NCBI GenBank assembly: GCA_029856295.1
Contig: JAHQWS010000316.1
Coordinates: 1 to 14,437 of the forward strand
From: Promethearchaeia archaeon
GTDB lineage: Archaea; Asgardarchaeota; Lokiarchaeia; Sigyniarchaeales; SOKP01
Direction: 5' to 3'
Length of the DNA stretch: 14,437 nt
Part shown: piece after piece, positions 6,186 through 14,022 of the stretch
How positions within the stretch are numbered: the stretch's first letter is position 1
Layout of the letters: every line of letters begins with the position of its first letter
Translations under genes and position numbers: made by a program
Notes under the pieces: model-generated
The model's input: the letters and a program-made list of their open reading frames with translations, nothing else
Told to the model about the DNA's origin: nothing
The model's database searches: none

Positions 6186-6223
6186 ATACCTTATATACTT
6201 ATAATTATTATTTAATACCTTAT
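6186..6223 (-). repeat. Direct repeat ATAAGGTAT, 29-bp spacing, before the winged-helix gene
   Basis: ATAAGGTAT occurs at 6194-6186 and again at 6223-6215 on the minus strand, the first copy only a few bases from the GTG start at 6182. A start-to-start distance of 29 bp is close to three helical turns, so two protomers could bind the same face. A related ATAAAGGTAAT stands near 6284 on the plus strand, before the divergent gene. This suggests an autoregulatory site; it is an inference. Confidence 0.4.
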
Positions 6224-6336
6224 CTGTAAAAAATTATTAGGGTAAAAAAAAATATATAAAACAAAATAATTTTTATAATTACTATAAAGGTAATAAAATC
6301 TTTTGAACACGTACTAAATTTAAGGCGAAAAATAAA

Positions 6337-7323
6337 ATGGCCAAGAAAAGAATTATTAATGAGAGCAAAATACATGGTTTAGTCATATTAAAAGGTGCTC
6401 CAGTTAAAGAAAAATCAGAGGAAAGTACTTATTCTTTTGAAAGGGTTGATCAAGAGAATAAAATTAAATTAAACTATGAGTTGGTACCATTCGGAGCATC
6501 TTATACATACGGCGCCTTGCTTGTTAATGAAAGTTTGGCTCCAATTACAGAAATTAAAGCACGAATAAAATTTCCTGAATTTTTAACATTATCTAGGATT
6601 TCTCCTACCACAATTTCAATAGCCCCTCAACTTGATGAATCAGGAGCTAAACAAATTAACTTAGAAATTGATGAGTTAAGCGAAACCAGTAAAAACCAAA
6701 TTAACCTCTATTTTAAACCACTCTTACTAAATAAAAAAGGGGAAATACATACTAATGTTACCTATGTAAATAATAAAGATTTTATTCGAGTGCTTGATTC
6801 TGATCCCGCAGAAATTAATATTGTTGAGCCCGAAATTGAAGGTAAAATAATTCCAAGTTCAAAAATAGCGGAATTTCTTAAAACAAAGGGTATCAAAAAA
6901 GCAATTAAAAGTCTTGGAATAGCAACAAAAGGGAAAGAAGATATGGACTTATACTTTGATCATATTAAACAACTCTTGGGATTGCATAAGTTTCAACTAA
7001 TTACAAAAGATGATAATAAAAAAATTGCATGGTTTTTTGGTATGGATTTAAACACTAAAGAAGATATTTTAGTAATTGGACAGATAGTTTCTAATAAAAT
7101 CGAATTTTTAGCGGCCTCTCAACATCATCCTGTTTTAATTTCTCTATTAACTATACTCTCTAATGAATTCAAAAAACGCATCTTAAGCATAGGTAAAATT
7201 AAATCAATTGACAACATATACGAATTGGAGTGTAAATACTGCGGAGGTGTATTTGATCGATTTCCAAAAAAGGGAGAATCAATAGAATGTAAGAATTGCA
7301 ATAGAGCGCAAACTATTTGGTAA
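6337..7323 (+). CDS. Adaptor/coatomer appendage-like protein with C-terminal zinc ribbon
   Basis: A soluble protein of 328 residues with no family I can name securely. Residues about 40-163 alternate in beta-sandwich fashion (KIKLNYELVPFGASYTYGAL, LVNESLAPITEIKARIKFP, GEIHTNVTYVNN), like an Ig fold. Residues about 168-285 look alpha/beta. There, HIKQLLGLHKFQLI, then IAWFFGMDLNTKEDILVIGQ and NKIEFLAASQHHPVLISLL, line up by eye with the platform half of the gamma-COP appendage (NIVKFLGMHP, AGVFRGGHDILV, VTARSLEELPVDIIL). C299-x2-C302 and C318-x2-C321 make a zinc ribbon at the end. In eukaryotes an Ig-sandwich plus platform is the cargo- and accessory-binding ear of COPI and AP adaptors. The gene is divergent from the winged-helix gene and stands alone. 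The zinc ribbon is not part of eukaryotic ears. The CDS is certain; the fold is inferred. Confidence 0.6.
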   Translation: MAKKRIINESKIHGLVILKGAPVKEKSEESTYSFERVDQENKIKLNYELVPFGASYTYGALLVNESLAPITEIKARIKFPEFLTLSRISPTTISIAPQLDESGAKQINLEIDELSETSKNQINLYFKPLLLNKKGEIHTNVTYVNNKDFIRVLDSDPAEINIVEPEIEGKIIPSSKIAEFLKTKGIKKAIKSLGIATKGKEDMDLYFDHIKQLLGLHKFQLITKDDNKKIAWFFGMDLNTKEDILVIGQIVSNKIEFLAASQHHPVLISLLTILSNEFKKRILSIGKIKSIDNIYELECKYCGGVFDRFPKKGESIECKNCNRAQTIW

Positions 7324-7342
7324 TGGAATAAAAATTTTCCAT
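7323..7342 (+). terminator. Small hairpin overlapping the preceding stop codon
   Basis: ATGGAA and TTCCAT form a 6-bp stem around an AT-only loop that begins at the last base of the TAA stop. T-rich sequence follows from about 7360 to 7390. It may help end the transcript of the appendage-like gene. The stem is weak. Confidence 0.3.
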
Positions 7343-7475
7343 AAATTAATGACCATCGCCTTCTTTTCCCTCATTTTTTCAATTTGACTTTTAATCCTAA
7401 AAAAAAATACGATAAAAAATATTAATTTAAACAATAACTTGTTTTATTACAATACAAGAGTAAAAATTGATAATA

Positions 7476-9185
7476 ATGTCTTCAAGCAACCCTTATACTC
7501 CCGCTAACGTTAGGTTAGAATCAACTAAAGTAAAAATCTGGCTATTATTATTGATTCTATCAGCCATATATGCGATTATCGTATTATTAATTATAACTTC
7601 TAAAAATATGCCTGAGTCAGTAATGCTCTCTACGATTTATAGTTATGCAATTATAGCACCACTCTTTACTTATGTGATATGGCTCATATTTTATCATTAT
7701 CATTGGAAAAAATGGCCTCAAAATGAAGAAGTGTTTGGAGGAAGGCGCCAATATTTAATTTTATTTTTACTAATGGGTATTTGTGTAATCACTTGGGCCG
7801 CGTATTGGAACACAGGGATTTTCTCTTTTTGGATGGCGATAGCAATAATATTTTATCTTTTTACTGGGAATGAATTAGGTGCTACGATTATTTTTGCAGT
7901 TGGAGCTTATGCAATTACACCGGCATTAGTTGAAGAGTTCAATAAGTCATTACCCTCAATTTTAGCTTTTTTCGTCGTATTACAAAGAGGTAAAAATCCA
8001 GAGCAAAAAAATAAAGGAATGTTGGGAAATGAAATGAATGGATTTTTAATTGGAATATTGATTGGGTTGACGTTTGAAGCTATAGAAACAGCAAGCTATA
8101 TAGTATTTACAATTTTATCAGGTGGAACCGCATTGGACGTATATCTTCAGGTTACTCTGAGAAATTGGGGGCCAATACATATATTAGGCGGAGCATTAGG
8201 GGGATATGCAGCAGGAAAAGCAGAACGATTACGATTTGAGCTTGGAGAAGAAATATTACCAATGAAGCTCCAGATTAAAAAATTTATAAAAAGATTTATA
8301 CCGATATGGCTTATACCAGTTAGTCTGCATTTTTTATGGAACAGTTCGGGTGTGTGGATTTATCTTATTTTCATGGCAATTAATATTCAAAATGAGGGGA
8401 CGTATCTTTTAGCAGTCACTATAACTCAAATGGGGTTAGCTGTAATATCCTATATATTTTTATTTATTTTTTATAAGCGCGCTCAAAAAGCGGCAGAAAA
8501 AACCCATCGGTGCCCTGAAACAGGAATGATTGTTGCTCATCAGGGTGTAATTTGTAGTGCTGTGAGTGATATCATAATGAAAGAGGGAAAGGACCTCACA
8601 GAAAAAAGAAATGCTGAAAGTTTTAATTACTGCCCTAACTGCGGTATTGCAATTAGCCCCACATATAACTTTTGTACTAACTGCGGGGTCAATTTCAATC
8701 AATTAAAACAAAAAAAGCCAAAACCCGTAAAGCTTTATGAAGGTATTACCATGGCGCTACTCATAATTTCTATCATCATGGGGATTTTATTTATTATATC
8801 TAGCTTAGCCTTGTTTTTCTTAATTCTACTTTTAGCGGGAACTATTGCGTGGTCATTGTTTTTTACCCAATCAATTTATGAATTAATATGTGGTGTTATA
8901 ATTATCTATGCTGCGGTGACCCTTCTAAAATTAAGGAAAAATTATAACGGGAAAAAAAGCATGTGGGGCTGGTTGTTTTTAGTTTACAATCTTATAGGTA
9001 TGACCGGGGCCCTCCTTTTCATGAGTGCATATGTTTTGTTTAATATATTCTTAGTGCAAATAGGTCTTATAATTCTCTTAATTCTATTTCTTGTTTTGTT
9101 TTTTGGAGGTTCGACCATCTGTGCTTTTCTCATAATTGTTTTAAAAAAAGAAAAGCAAGTTCTCCACTATCAGAGATGGTATTAG
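7476..9185 (+). CDS. PrsW-type intramembrane metalloprotease with zinc ribbon and extra membrane domain
   Basis: I start the protein at the ATG at 7476 (569 residues); a TTG nine bases earlier is less likely. The first about 330 residues form a polytopic membrane domain with PrsW motifs: ALVEEFNK (E153, E154, K157), GLTFEAIETASY (E201, E204), IHILGGALGGYAAG (H235) and HFLWN (H285, N289). These acidic and histidine residues are the presumed zinc site of PrsW-family site-1 proteases. A cytosolic zinc ribbon follows, C386-x2-C389 and C400-x2-C403 (CPNCG, CTNCG), then four or so further helices (about 423-560). Bacterial PrsW cuts anti-sigma factors; archaeal substrates are unknown. The ribbon and C-terminal membrane domain are additions beyond the usual family length. 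PAP2 and MBL genes follow on the same strand. Confidence 0.85.
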   Translation: MSSSNPYTPANVRLESTKVKIWLLLLILSAIYAIIVLLIITSKNMPESVMLSTIYSYAIIAPLFTYVIWLIFYHYHWKKWPQNEEVFGGRRQYLILFLLMGICVITWAAYWNTGIFSFWMAIAIIFYLFTGNELGATIIFAVGAYAITPALVEEFNKSLPSILAFFVVLQRGKNPEQKNKGMLGNEMNGFLIGILIGLTFEAIETASYIVFTILSGGTALDVYLQVTLRNWGPIHILGGALGGYAAGKAERLRFELGEEILPMKLQIKKFIKRFIPIWLIPVSLHFLWNSSGVWIYLIFMAINIQNEGTYLLAVTITQMGLAVISYIFLFIFYKRAQKAAEKTHRCPETGMIVAHQGVICSAVSDIIMKEGKDLTEKRNAESFNYCPNCGIAISPTYNFCTNCGVNFNQLKQKKPKPVKLYEGITMALLIISIIMGILFIISSLALFFLILLLAGTIAWSLFFTQSIYELICGVIIIYAAVTLLKLRKNYNGKKSMWGWLFLVYNLIGMTGALLFMSAYVLFNIFLVQIGLIILLILFLVLFFGGSTICAFLIIVLKKEKQVLHYQRWY

Positions 9186-9390
9186 TAAACTCATTTTATT
9201 TATGCGGTATTTTATTTTTAATATGAAAATTAATATTGTCTCTTTAATTTCCACTATATATATTCTAAATTGCTTTTAAACAGGGATTTAAATTAGCGTT
9301 CACGATAAATTTCAAAAAATCATTGAAAGCATATTTTTCAAGGGTGAATCTACTAAAGGGAGTCGTAAATTAACATTCATCCTTGGGAAT

Positions 9391-10023
9391 TTGTTTTTAA
9401 TGCTCTTTTTATATGCCTCCATAATTATGCTTATTCTATATAACTGGACGGGGCAGCTGCATGAAGAGGGTACGGGTTATAGACTAGATTTTCTTGGTGA
9501 GAATTATATCCCTTTTATTCCTGAAATGGCTATTTTTTATGTTTATCTCTTCTACCCTATGCTCATCTTAACAATGATTTATTTCGCATTTATGGAGGAA
9601 GAAAAAGGGTATGCTTTAGGGTGGTCTATAGTGATAATGAATGCCATCGCAACTATTGTTTATATAATATTTCCAGTTTCAACTTATTGGTGGAGGCAAG
9701 AACTATTAGCTAATAGAATTGAAGGCAATTTTTTTGCGGATACGATGTATCTTTTTTATGAAAACGAAACATCTTTTAATTGCGTCCCTAGTATGCATGC
9801 TGGAATGGCAACCATATGCTTTTTTACTTGGTATCAGTATTATAAAATGAAACAACATTCTAAATCAAGAAATATAGCATTACTCACTTTTATTATCGCA
9901 GTAGGAGTTGTATTGTCAACTTTATTTGTGAAGCAACATTATATCATTGATGAGATTACTGGCGTATTATTGGCTTATTTAATAGGACGATTCGTTTTTC
10001 ATAAATGTGAAAGTTGGAAGTAA
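9391..10023 (+). CDS. PAP2-family membrane phosphatase
   Basis: A polytopic protein of about 210 residues with the PAP2 signature in its later half: FPVSTYWWRQ (candidate motif 1 Arg102), FNCVPSMHAGM (PSxH, His136) and STLFVKQHYIIDEITG (S177, H183, D187). This layout resembles the AUR1/PAP2_3 branch, with PSxH in place of PSGH. Members remove phosphate from, or exchange head groups of, phosphatidate-like or polyprenyl-phosphate lipids at the membrane. The start is uncertain: TTG at 9391 and ATG at 9400 both cut into the first hydrophobic helix, while the frame stays open to 9292 without ATG, GTG or TTG, and the extra residues (KGSRKLTFILGN) look like a true N-terminus. It is followed by the MBL gene after 31 bases, so they are probably co-transcribed. 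Its exact lipid is unknown. Confidence 0.85.
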   Translation: MFLMLFLYASIIMLILYNWTGQLHEEGTGYRLDFLGENYIPFIPEMAIFYVYLFYPMLILTMIYFAFMEEEKGYALGWSIVIMNAIATIVYIIFPVSTYWWRQELLANRIEGNFFADTMYLFYENETSFNCVPSMHAGMATICFFTWYQYYKMKQHSKSRNIALLTFIIAVGVVLSTLFVKQHYIIDEITGVLLAYLIGRFVFHKCESWK

Positions 10024-10054
10024 TAAAATTTAATATCCTTTTTTACGAGCTAAA

Positions 10055-11068
10055 ATGAAAAAAGTATATCCTGGCATTTTTATAATAAAGGAAAAGGGAG
10101 TCATTAAATTGAGAAAACCTCCCGTAAATATTTACATCATAGCTGGAAATAGCGATGGTTTAATTTTTGATGCAGGGTACGGAGATAAAAAAACTATAAA
10201 ATATGTTATTGAAGAAATTGAAGAGATTAAAGCCCTATACAAATCACAAAATAAAGAATTTAAACTTACGCGTATTTTACCGAGTCACACTCATCCAGAT
10301 CATATTTCTGGTTTATATCAATTGAGAAAACTTTTAGGACTTAAAGTGATTTTAACAAAAAAAATGGCTGAAATCATTAAAAACAAGAAGACTTATAGAC
10401 GATTTCGTGAAGCAGACCTTTTAGAAGATTTATTCCTTGTTAAAAAATTTGGGAGTCGTACTAAGACTAAAATTAAAGATTTTTTTCATTGGTTTTTTTA
10501 TAAATTTGCTTTTGGTATTAAATTTATAAGTAATCCTGACGAGCTTATTGAAGAAAATTCTGATATTGTAATAAATAATGAAAACTGGAAAATAATTCCA
10601 TCACCTGGCCATGCGGTAGACCATATTTCCCTTTATAATAAAGAAAAAGGAATATTATTATCGGGAGATAATGTTATAAAGAACGTGACAACATGGATAG
10701 GACCCCCCAATTCCAACATAGAATCATATGTAAATTCTCTTGAAACGATAAAGAATTTACCTAATCTTAAACTATTACTAGCAGCTCACGGCAGACCTAT
10801 AAAAAATCCTATTCGACGAGTAGAAGAAGTTATAGTCCACAGAAAGGAACGTACTAAACAAGTTATTGGGATTGTTAATAAATATCCAGAAAAGGGGTTA
10901 ACTCCAAAGGAATTAATAGAAGAACTTTATCCTCAAGGAGCTAAAATAATACAACGAATTGGTCGCGGTTGGGTGTGTCTTACCTTAAAAATGTTAGAAG
11001 AGAAAAATCTGGTAACACATGTTAGAGAGAAAAAGAAGATAAAATTTTATCCTACAAATAAATTATAA
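10055..11068 (+). CDS. Metallo-beta-lactamase-fold hydrolase with C-terminal winged helix
   Basis: A cytosolic protein of 337 residues with a complete MBL di-metal site: H78-x-H80-x-D82-H83 (SHTHPDHISG), H186 (SPGHAVDH), D205 (LLSGDNV) and H245 (AAHGRP). Residues about 255-337 (GLTPKELIEELYP, then WVCLTLKMLEEKNLV) form a winged-helix-like tail. MBL fold plus such a tail is the layout of LACTB2-like and related hydrolases, some of which cut RNA; other members are thioesterases or glyoxalases. An insert of about 45 basic and aromatic residues (about 112-160, with WFFYKFAFG) lies between the first and second metal motifs and may form a lid or membrane-touching patch. It follows the PAP2 gene by 31 bases. 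The substrate cannot be read from the sequence. Confidence 0.88.
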   Translation: MKKVYPGIFIIKEKGVIKLRKPPVNIYIIAGNSDGLIFDAGYGDKKTIKYVIEEIEEIKALYKSQNKEFKLTRILPSHTHPDHISGLYQLRKLLGLKVILTKKMAEIIKNKKTYRRFREADLLEDLFLVKKFGSRTKTKIKDFFHWFFYKFAFGIKFISNPDELIEENSDIVINNENWKIIPSPGHAVDHISLYNKEKGILLSGDNVIKNVTTWIGPPNSNIESYVNSLETIKNLPNLKLLLAAHGRPIKNPIRRVEEVIVHRKERTKQVIGIVNKYPEKGLTPKELIEELYPQGAKIIQRIGRGWVCLTLKMLEEKNLVTHVREKKKIKFYPTNKL

Positions 11069-11120
11069 TTACAAATATAATTATCCTTTAGAAATGTAAG
11101 CTATAAAATTATATGATTAG

Positions 11121-11158
11121 TGGGTTTTTAACAAATCGGATGCATTATCATAAACCCA
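11121..11158. repeat. Inverted repeat TGGGTTT/AAACCCA
   Basis: Perfect 7-bp arms at 11121-11127 and 11152-11158 enclose 24 bases that include a self-complementary ATGCAT. It stands 52 bases after the MBL gene stop and just before a second inverted repeat. It may be a terminator or processing hairpin, or part of a small decayed element. Confidence 0.4.
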
Positions 11159-11165
11159 TATAGCT

Positions 11166-11220
11166 GCTATAACTGTGTAAATTTGCTACTCTTTTGTAAA
11201 AATAAAATCACAGTTATGGC
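11166..11220. repeat. Inverted repeat with 12-base arms, one mismatch
   Basis: GCTATAACTGTG at 11166-11177 is matched by CACAGTTATGGC at 11209-11220, differing at one base, with 31 bases between. The downstream arm is followed by a T-rich run (atttttaattttttaattt), as in a terminator. The distance to the next gene (11306) also allows a regulatory role. The remainder of 11069-11305 shows no coding sequence. Confidence 0.45.
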
Positions 11221-11305
11221 ATTTTTAATTTTTTAATTTACATTTATTAATTTATGTTTCTTTATATTTTATAGCGAACTTATAAAACAATTTTGTTGTT
11301 AAGAT

Positions 11306-12343
11306 ATGGCAATGGAAATTCAAGAGATCTCTAAAATTGCTGAGAATTTTATAAAACAAAAGAATTTCGAGGGGGCTTTGAGCTTCCTTAAAAAAACTTT
11401 AGAAAAAGATCCCACTAACGCAGAAATTATGATTATGTTGGGATTTGTTCATTCTCAATTAAATTTTAAAGAAATGTCCTCAGAAGAGGTTGCTAAACTC
11501 TCAAAAAAAGCCTTAGATTTGAATAAAAAATCACCATTAGTAATGAAATATTTAGGAAATTTGAATTTTAATAGAAAAGAGTACGATAAAGCAATTAGAT
11601 GCTATAGCAAGGCTATTGATTTAGATCCGAATAATGCTGAGATATGGTTTGGAATGGGTAGAACTTATCATGAAAAAAATAAAATGAATAAAGCTATTGA
11701 AAGTTATAATAAAGCTGTTGAGTTAGATCCAAATTTAATTGATGCCTGGAATTCTTTGGCAAGCACATACGAGTTAAAAAATGATGATACCAATGCGATT
11801 AATATTTATAAAAAAATTATTTCTCTAATACCAGATTCTACTGAAGATTCTACCGAAGAGGAGGTTTATGATAAGAAGATTGAATATTATAGAAACATAC
11901 TTTCAATAGATCCGTACAGCTTAGACGCTTGGGAAGGCTTGGCAGTAATATACGAGGCAAATAAAGAATTTGAAAAAGCACTTGTCTGTTATGAAAAAGC
12001 TACGGAATTAGCCCCTTATGATATTGATTTATGGATAAATGTAGGCAATCTTTACGCCGCTAAAAAAGAATATGAAACTGCGATTGAATTTTATGAAAAA
12101 GCGATAAATTTAGCCCCAGATCATGCCATAAGGAAGAAAATCCCATTAATTAAAAGTTATAAGAAGGTTCTTGAAGTACAACCCGATAATGTTAATATGT
12201 GGATAAACATGGGCTATGCTTATGAATATCGAAAACAATATGATGAGGCATTAAATTGCTACGAAAAAGCCCTACAACTAGATCCGAATAATGCGTTAGC
12301 AAGATATAAATGGATGGAAGCTCACGAAGAAAAAATAAATTAA
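11306..12343 (+). CDS. Tetratricopeptide-repeat (TPR) protein
   Basis: The 345-residue protein is built almost wholly of TPRs, about eight, with the canonical W-LG-Y-A-F-A-P spacing. Clear units are EYDKAIRCYSKAIDLDPNNA, KMNKAIESYNKAVELDPN, EFEKALVCYEKATELAP, EYETAIEFYEKAINLAP and QYDEALNCYEKALQLDPNNA. An acidic linker (DSTEDSTEEEVYDKK, about residues 180-196) interrupts the array and contains a short internal duplication of STED/STEE. There is no signal peptide, membrane helix or catalytic domain, so it is probably a cytosolic scaffold that binds partner proteins. The ATG at 11306 is chosen over that at 11312 because both precede the first helix and the upstream one is preceded by AT-rich leader. 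It is separated from the genes on both sides, and its partner is unknown. Confidence 0.9.
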   Translation: MAMEIQEISKIAENFIKQKNFEGALSFLKKTLEKDPTNAEIMIMLGFVHSQLNFKEMSSEEVAKLSKKALDLNKKSPLVMKYLGNLNFNRKEYDKAIRCYSKAIDLDPNNAEIWFGMGRTYHEKNKMNKAIESYNKAVELDPNLIDAWNSLASTYELKNDDTNAINIYKKIISLIPDSTEDSTEEEVYDKKIEYYRNILSIDPYSLDAWEGLAVIYEANKEFEKALVCYEKATELAPYDIDLWINVGNLYAAKKEYETAIEFYEKAINLAPDHAIRKKIPLIKSYKKVLEVQPDNVNMWINMGYAYEYRKQYDEALNCYEKALQLDPNNALARYKWMEAHEEKIN

Positions 12344-12361
12344 AGCTAAGATATAGCTTTA
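12341..12361 (+). terminator. 8-bp hairpin overlapping the TPR stop codon
   Basis: TAAAGCTA at 12341-12348 pairs perfectly with TAGCTTTA at 12354-12361 across a five-base loop. The stem begins at the TAA itself. No T-run follows on the plus strand, so it could be a 3'-end stabiliser and not a terminator. Confidence 0.4.
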
Positions 12362-12393
12362 GCGAATTATTAGACTCAATAGAATTACACTTT

Positions 12394-12404
12394 AAAAAAA
12401 AAAA
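12394..12404 (-). terminator. T11 tract after the GPH transporter gene
   Basis: Eleven A on the plus strand read as T11 on the minus strand, about 15 bases past the transporter stop codon. Oligo-T is the usual archaeal termination signal. Confidence 0.55.
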
Positions 12405-12418
12405 TTGAATTAATAAAT

Positions 12419-13837
12419 TTATATTACGCCTTGTTCTTTTAAATATGCAAGGTATGCTCTTTCTTTCTCCTCATGAATTTTTTTCAGCTGAAGTTTTTGT
12501 TCGTTCCATTCTGGACCGTCTAAGGGGAAAAATTTAATCGCTATAAGGCTTATTAAAATAAATATCGCTGGCAAAATTGTAAACCCTATCATAATCCCGA
12601 ATTGAGCTGTCTCTGTTTGATTCTGAGAAGCTCTTTGAAATCCATAAGATGAGATTGTTACTAAAAAGAGAAAATTGGCAATAGAAATTGCTGGTTTAGT
12701 TATGAGTGCGTTAACACCACTATAGCTAGTTTCTCTTCTTTTTGTTGTCAGAATTTCATCGTGATCAATAGTTTCAGCGAATAAAGCTTGCTGGGTTAAA
12801 AATATACCCGAAAAACCTATGCCAATGATGATAAAGAAGACTATCGCAGTTATTAGAGTACGTCCAATTAGAAATCCAATCAAAAATCCTACAGCACTTA
12901 AAATTAGGCTAATAATATACGTTTTTTTTAATCCATACTTTTCGACTAATTTACTGTAACTATATGTAAATGCAAAAACCATGGCAAAAAAGATTAAAAT
13001 GGGAAGTAACCCTAAAACACCCCCTAATTCTAGCACGTAGTCTATATAATAAAATACCGCTGTGATCATAATTGTCTGTGCCAGAATAAAACTGAATATG
13101 CTAACCTCAAATATTAAAAATGGTTTATTTTTAAAAGTTTCTTTTAAGCTATCAACCATACCCAAAGCTTCTTCGATTTGAGTGTATTCGTTTTCTTTCA
13201 AATAATAACTGCAAATAAATAATACAGCAGCACAAACTATTCCTACTATAACCATCGCAATTAAAAATGTTGGGTCAACGGATGTTGACTCACTCCCAGT
13301 AAGAAGTAATATGGGTATTACGAGTGATATTAAAAATCCTAAAGCACTAAAAATGGAACCATAAATCATTAAATTTGCTCGTGCTTTTGAAGATATCACC
13401 ATTTCTGCGGGCATTGAATAATATATAAGCCCTATTATCGTATATATGCTATCAAATGTGAATAAAATAAATAGTAGATAAAAAAACAAGGCCACCTCAT
13501 TACTTATATCGACTAAAGGAAACCATACCAGAATAAATAAAATTCCATAAATTGGTGCTCCAAAACGAATATACGGAATTCTACGGCCCCATTTCGTCTT
13601 AGTGCGATCTTGGAGAAAACCAAAAAGAGGGTCATTTATAGCATTCCAAGTGGCAAAAATTAACCACGCAATTCCAATTAGCTCAGCACTTAATCCTAAT
13701 TTTACATTATAATAAAAAGTAATAGCAGCAAAGGCAACATTCGATAAAATGGTATGCACAGTCTGGCCAATCCCGAATGAAAACTTTGTACTTTTAGATA
13801 ATTTTTCCTCAAATAAAACACTTTGATTAGAACTCAA
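12419..13837 (-). CDS. GPH-type (MelB-like) sugar/cation symporter, MFS
   Basis: A 472-residue protein with about twelve hydrophobic segments and the features of the glycoside-pentoside-hexuronide:cation symporter family. These are FSFGIGQTVHTILSNVAFAA in helix I, ATWNAINDPLFGFLQDRTKT with KWGRRIPYI in helix II and loop 2-3, and ALFAETIDHDEILTTKRRE in the second half. It would bring a sugar or glycoside across the membrane with a cation. By eye, MelB's cation ligands Asp55 and Asp59 (DxxxD) correspond to Asn65 and Asp69, so one acid is replaced by Asn; this may change coupling from sodium to proton. The charged C-terminal tail is cytosolic. It is transcribed alone, divergent from the Hef-type helicase. 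The substrate is not predictable. Confidence 0.88.
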   Translation of the reverse strand: MSSNQSVLFEEKLSKSTKFSFGIGQTVHTILSNVAFAAITFYYNVKLGLSAELIGIAWLIFATWNAINDPLFGFLQDRTKTKWGRRIPYIRFGAPIYGILFILVWFPLVDISNEVALFFYLLFILFTFDSIYTIIGLIYYSMPAEMVISSKARANLMIYGSIFSALGFLISLVIPILLLTGSESTSVDPTFLIAMVIVGIVCAAVLFICSYYLKENEYTQIEEALGMVDSLKETFKNKPFLIFEVSIFSFILAQTIMITAVFYYIDYVLELGGVLGLLPILIFFAMVFAFTYSYSKLVEKYGLKKTYIISLILSAVGFLIGFLIGRTLITAIVFFIIIGIGFSGIFLTQQALFAETIDHDEILTTKRRETSYSGVNALITKPAISIANFLFLVTISSYGFQRASQNQTETAQFGIMIGFTILPAIFILISLIAIKFFPLDGPEWNEQKLQLKKIHEEKERAYLAYLKEQGVI

Positions 13838-14022
13838 AATTTTTACCTTTATTATATTTTTTTTAATAAATTTATATTAACTTAGATTTCTTCTAAATTT
13901 AAATCTATATATTCATAAATTCTCTTTTTGCATCTCTTTAGACTTTAGTAAGATAACATCAAATTTTAAAAATTCCACACAGATATCTCTTTTAAATTAT
14001 GAATTTGATTTGTATAATTTAA

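Noticed and set aside
5737..6186. Long hydrophobic open frame on the plus strand opposite the winged-helix gene
   Set aside because: Antisense to a recognisable helix-turn-helix protein with a linked downstream gene; the hydrophobicity is typical of reversed AT-rich coding sequence.
8460..8702. Open frame on the minus strand within the PrsW gene
   Set aside because: It lies wholly opposite the zinc-ribbon segment, whose CxxC pattern supports the plus strand.
11306..12343. Tandem DNA repeat in the TPR gene
   Set aside because: The repetition is at the protein level (34-residue TPR units); the DNA copies are too diverged to be a recent tandem repeat.
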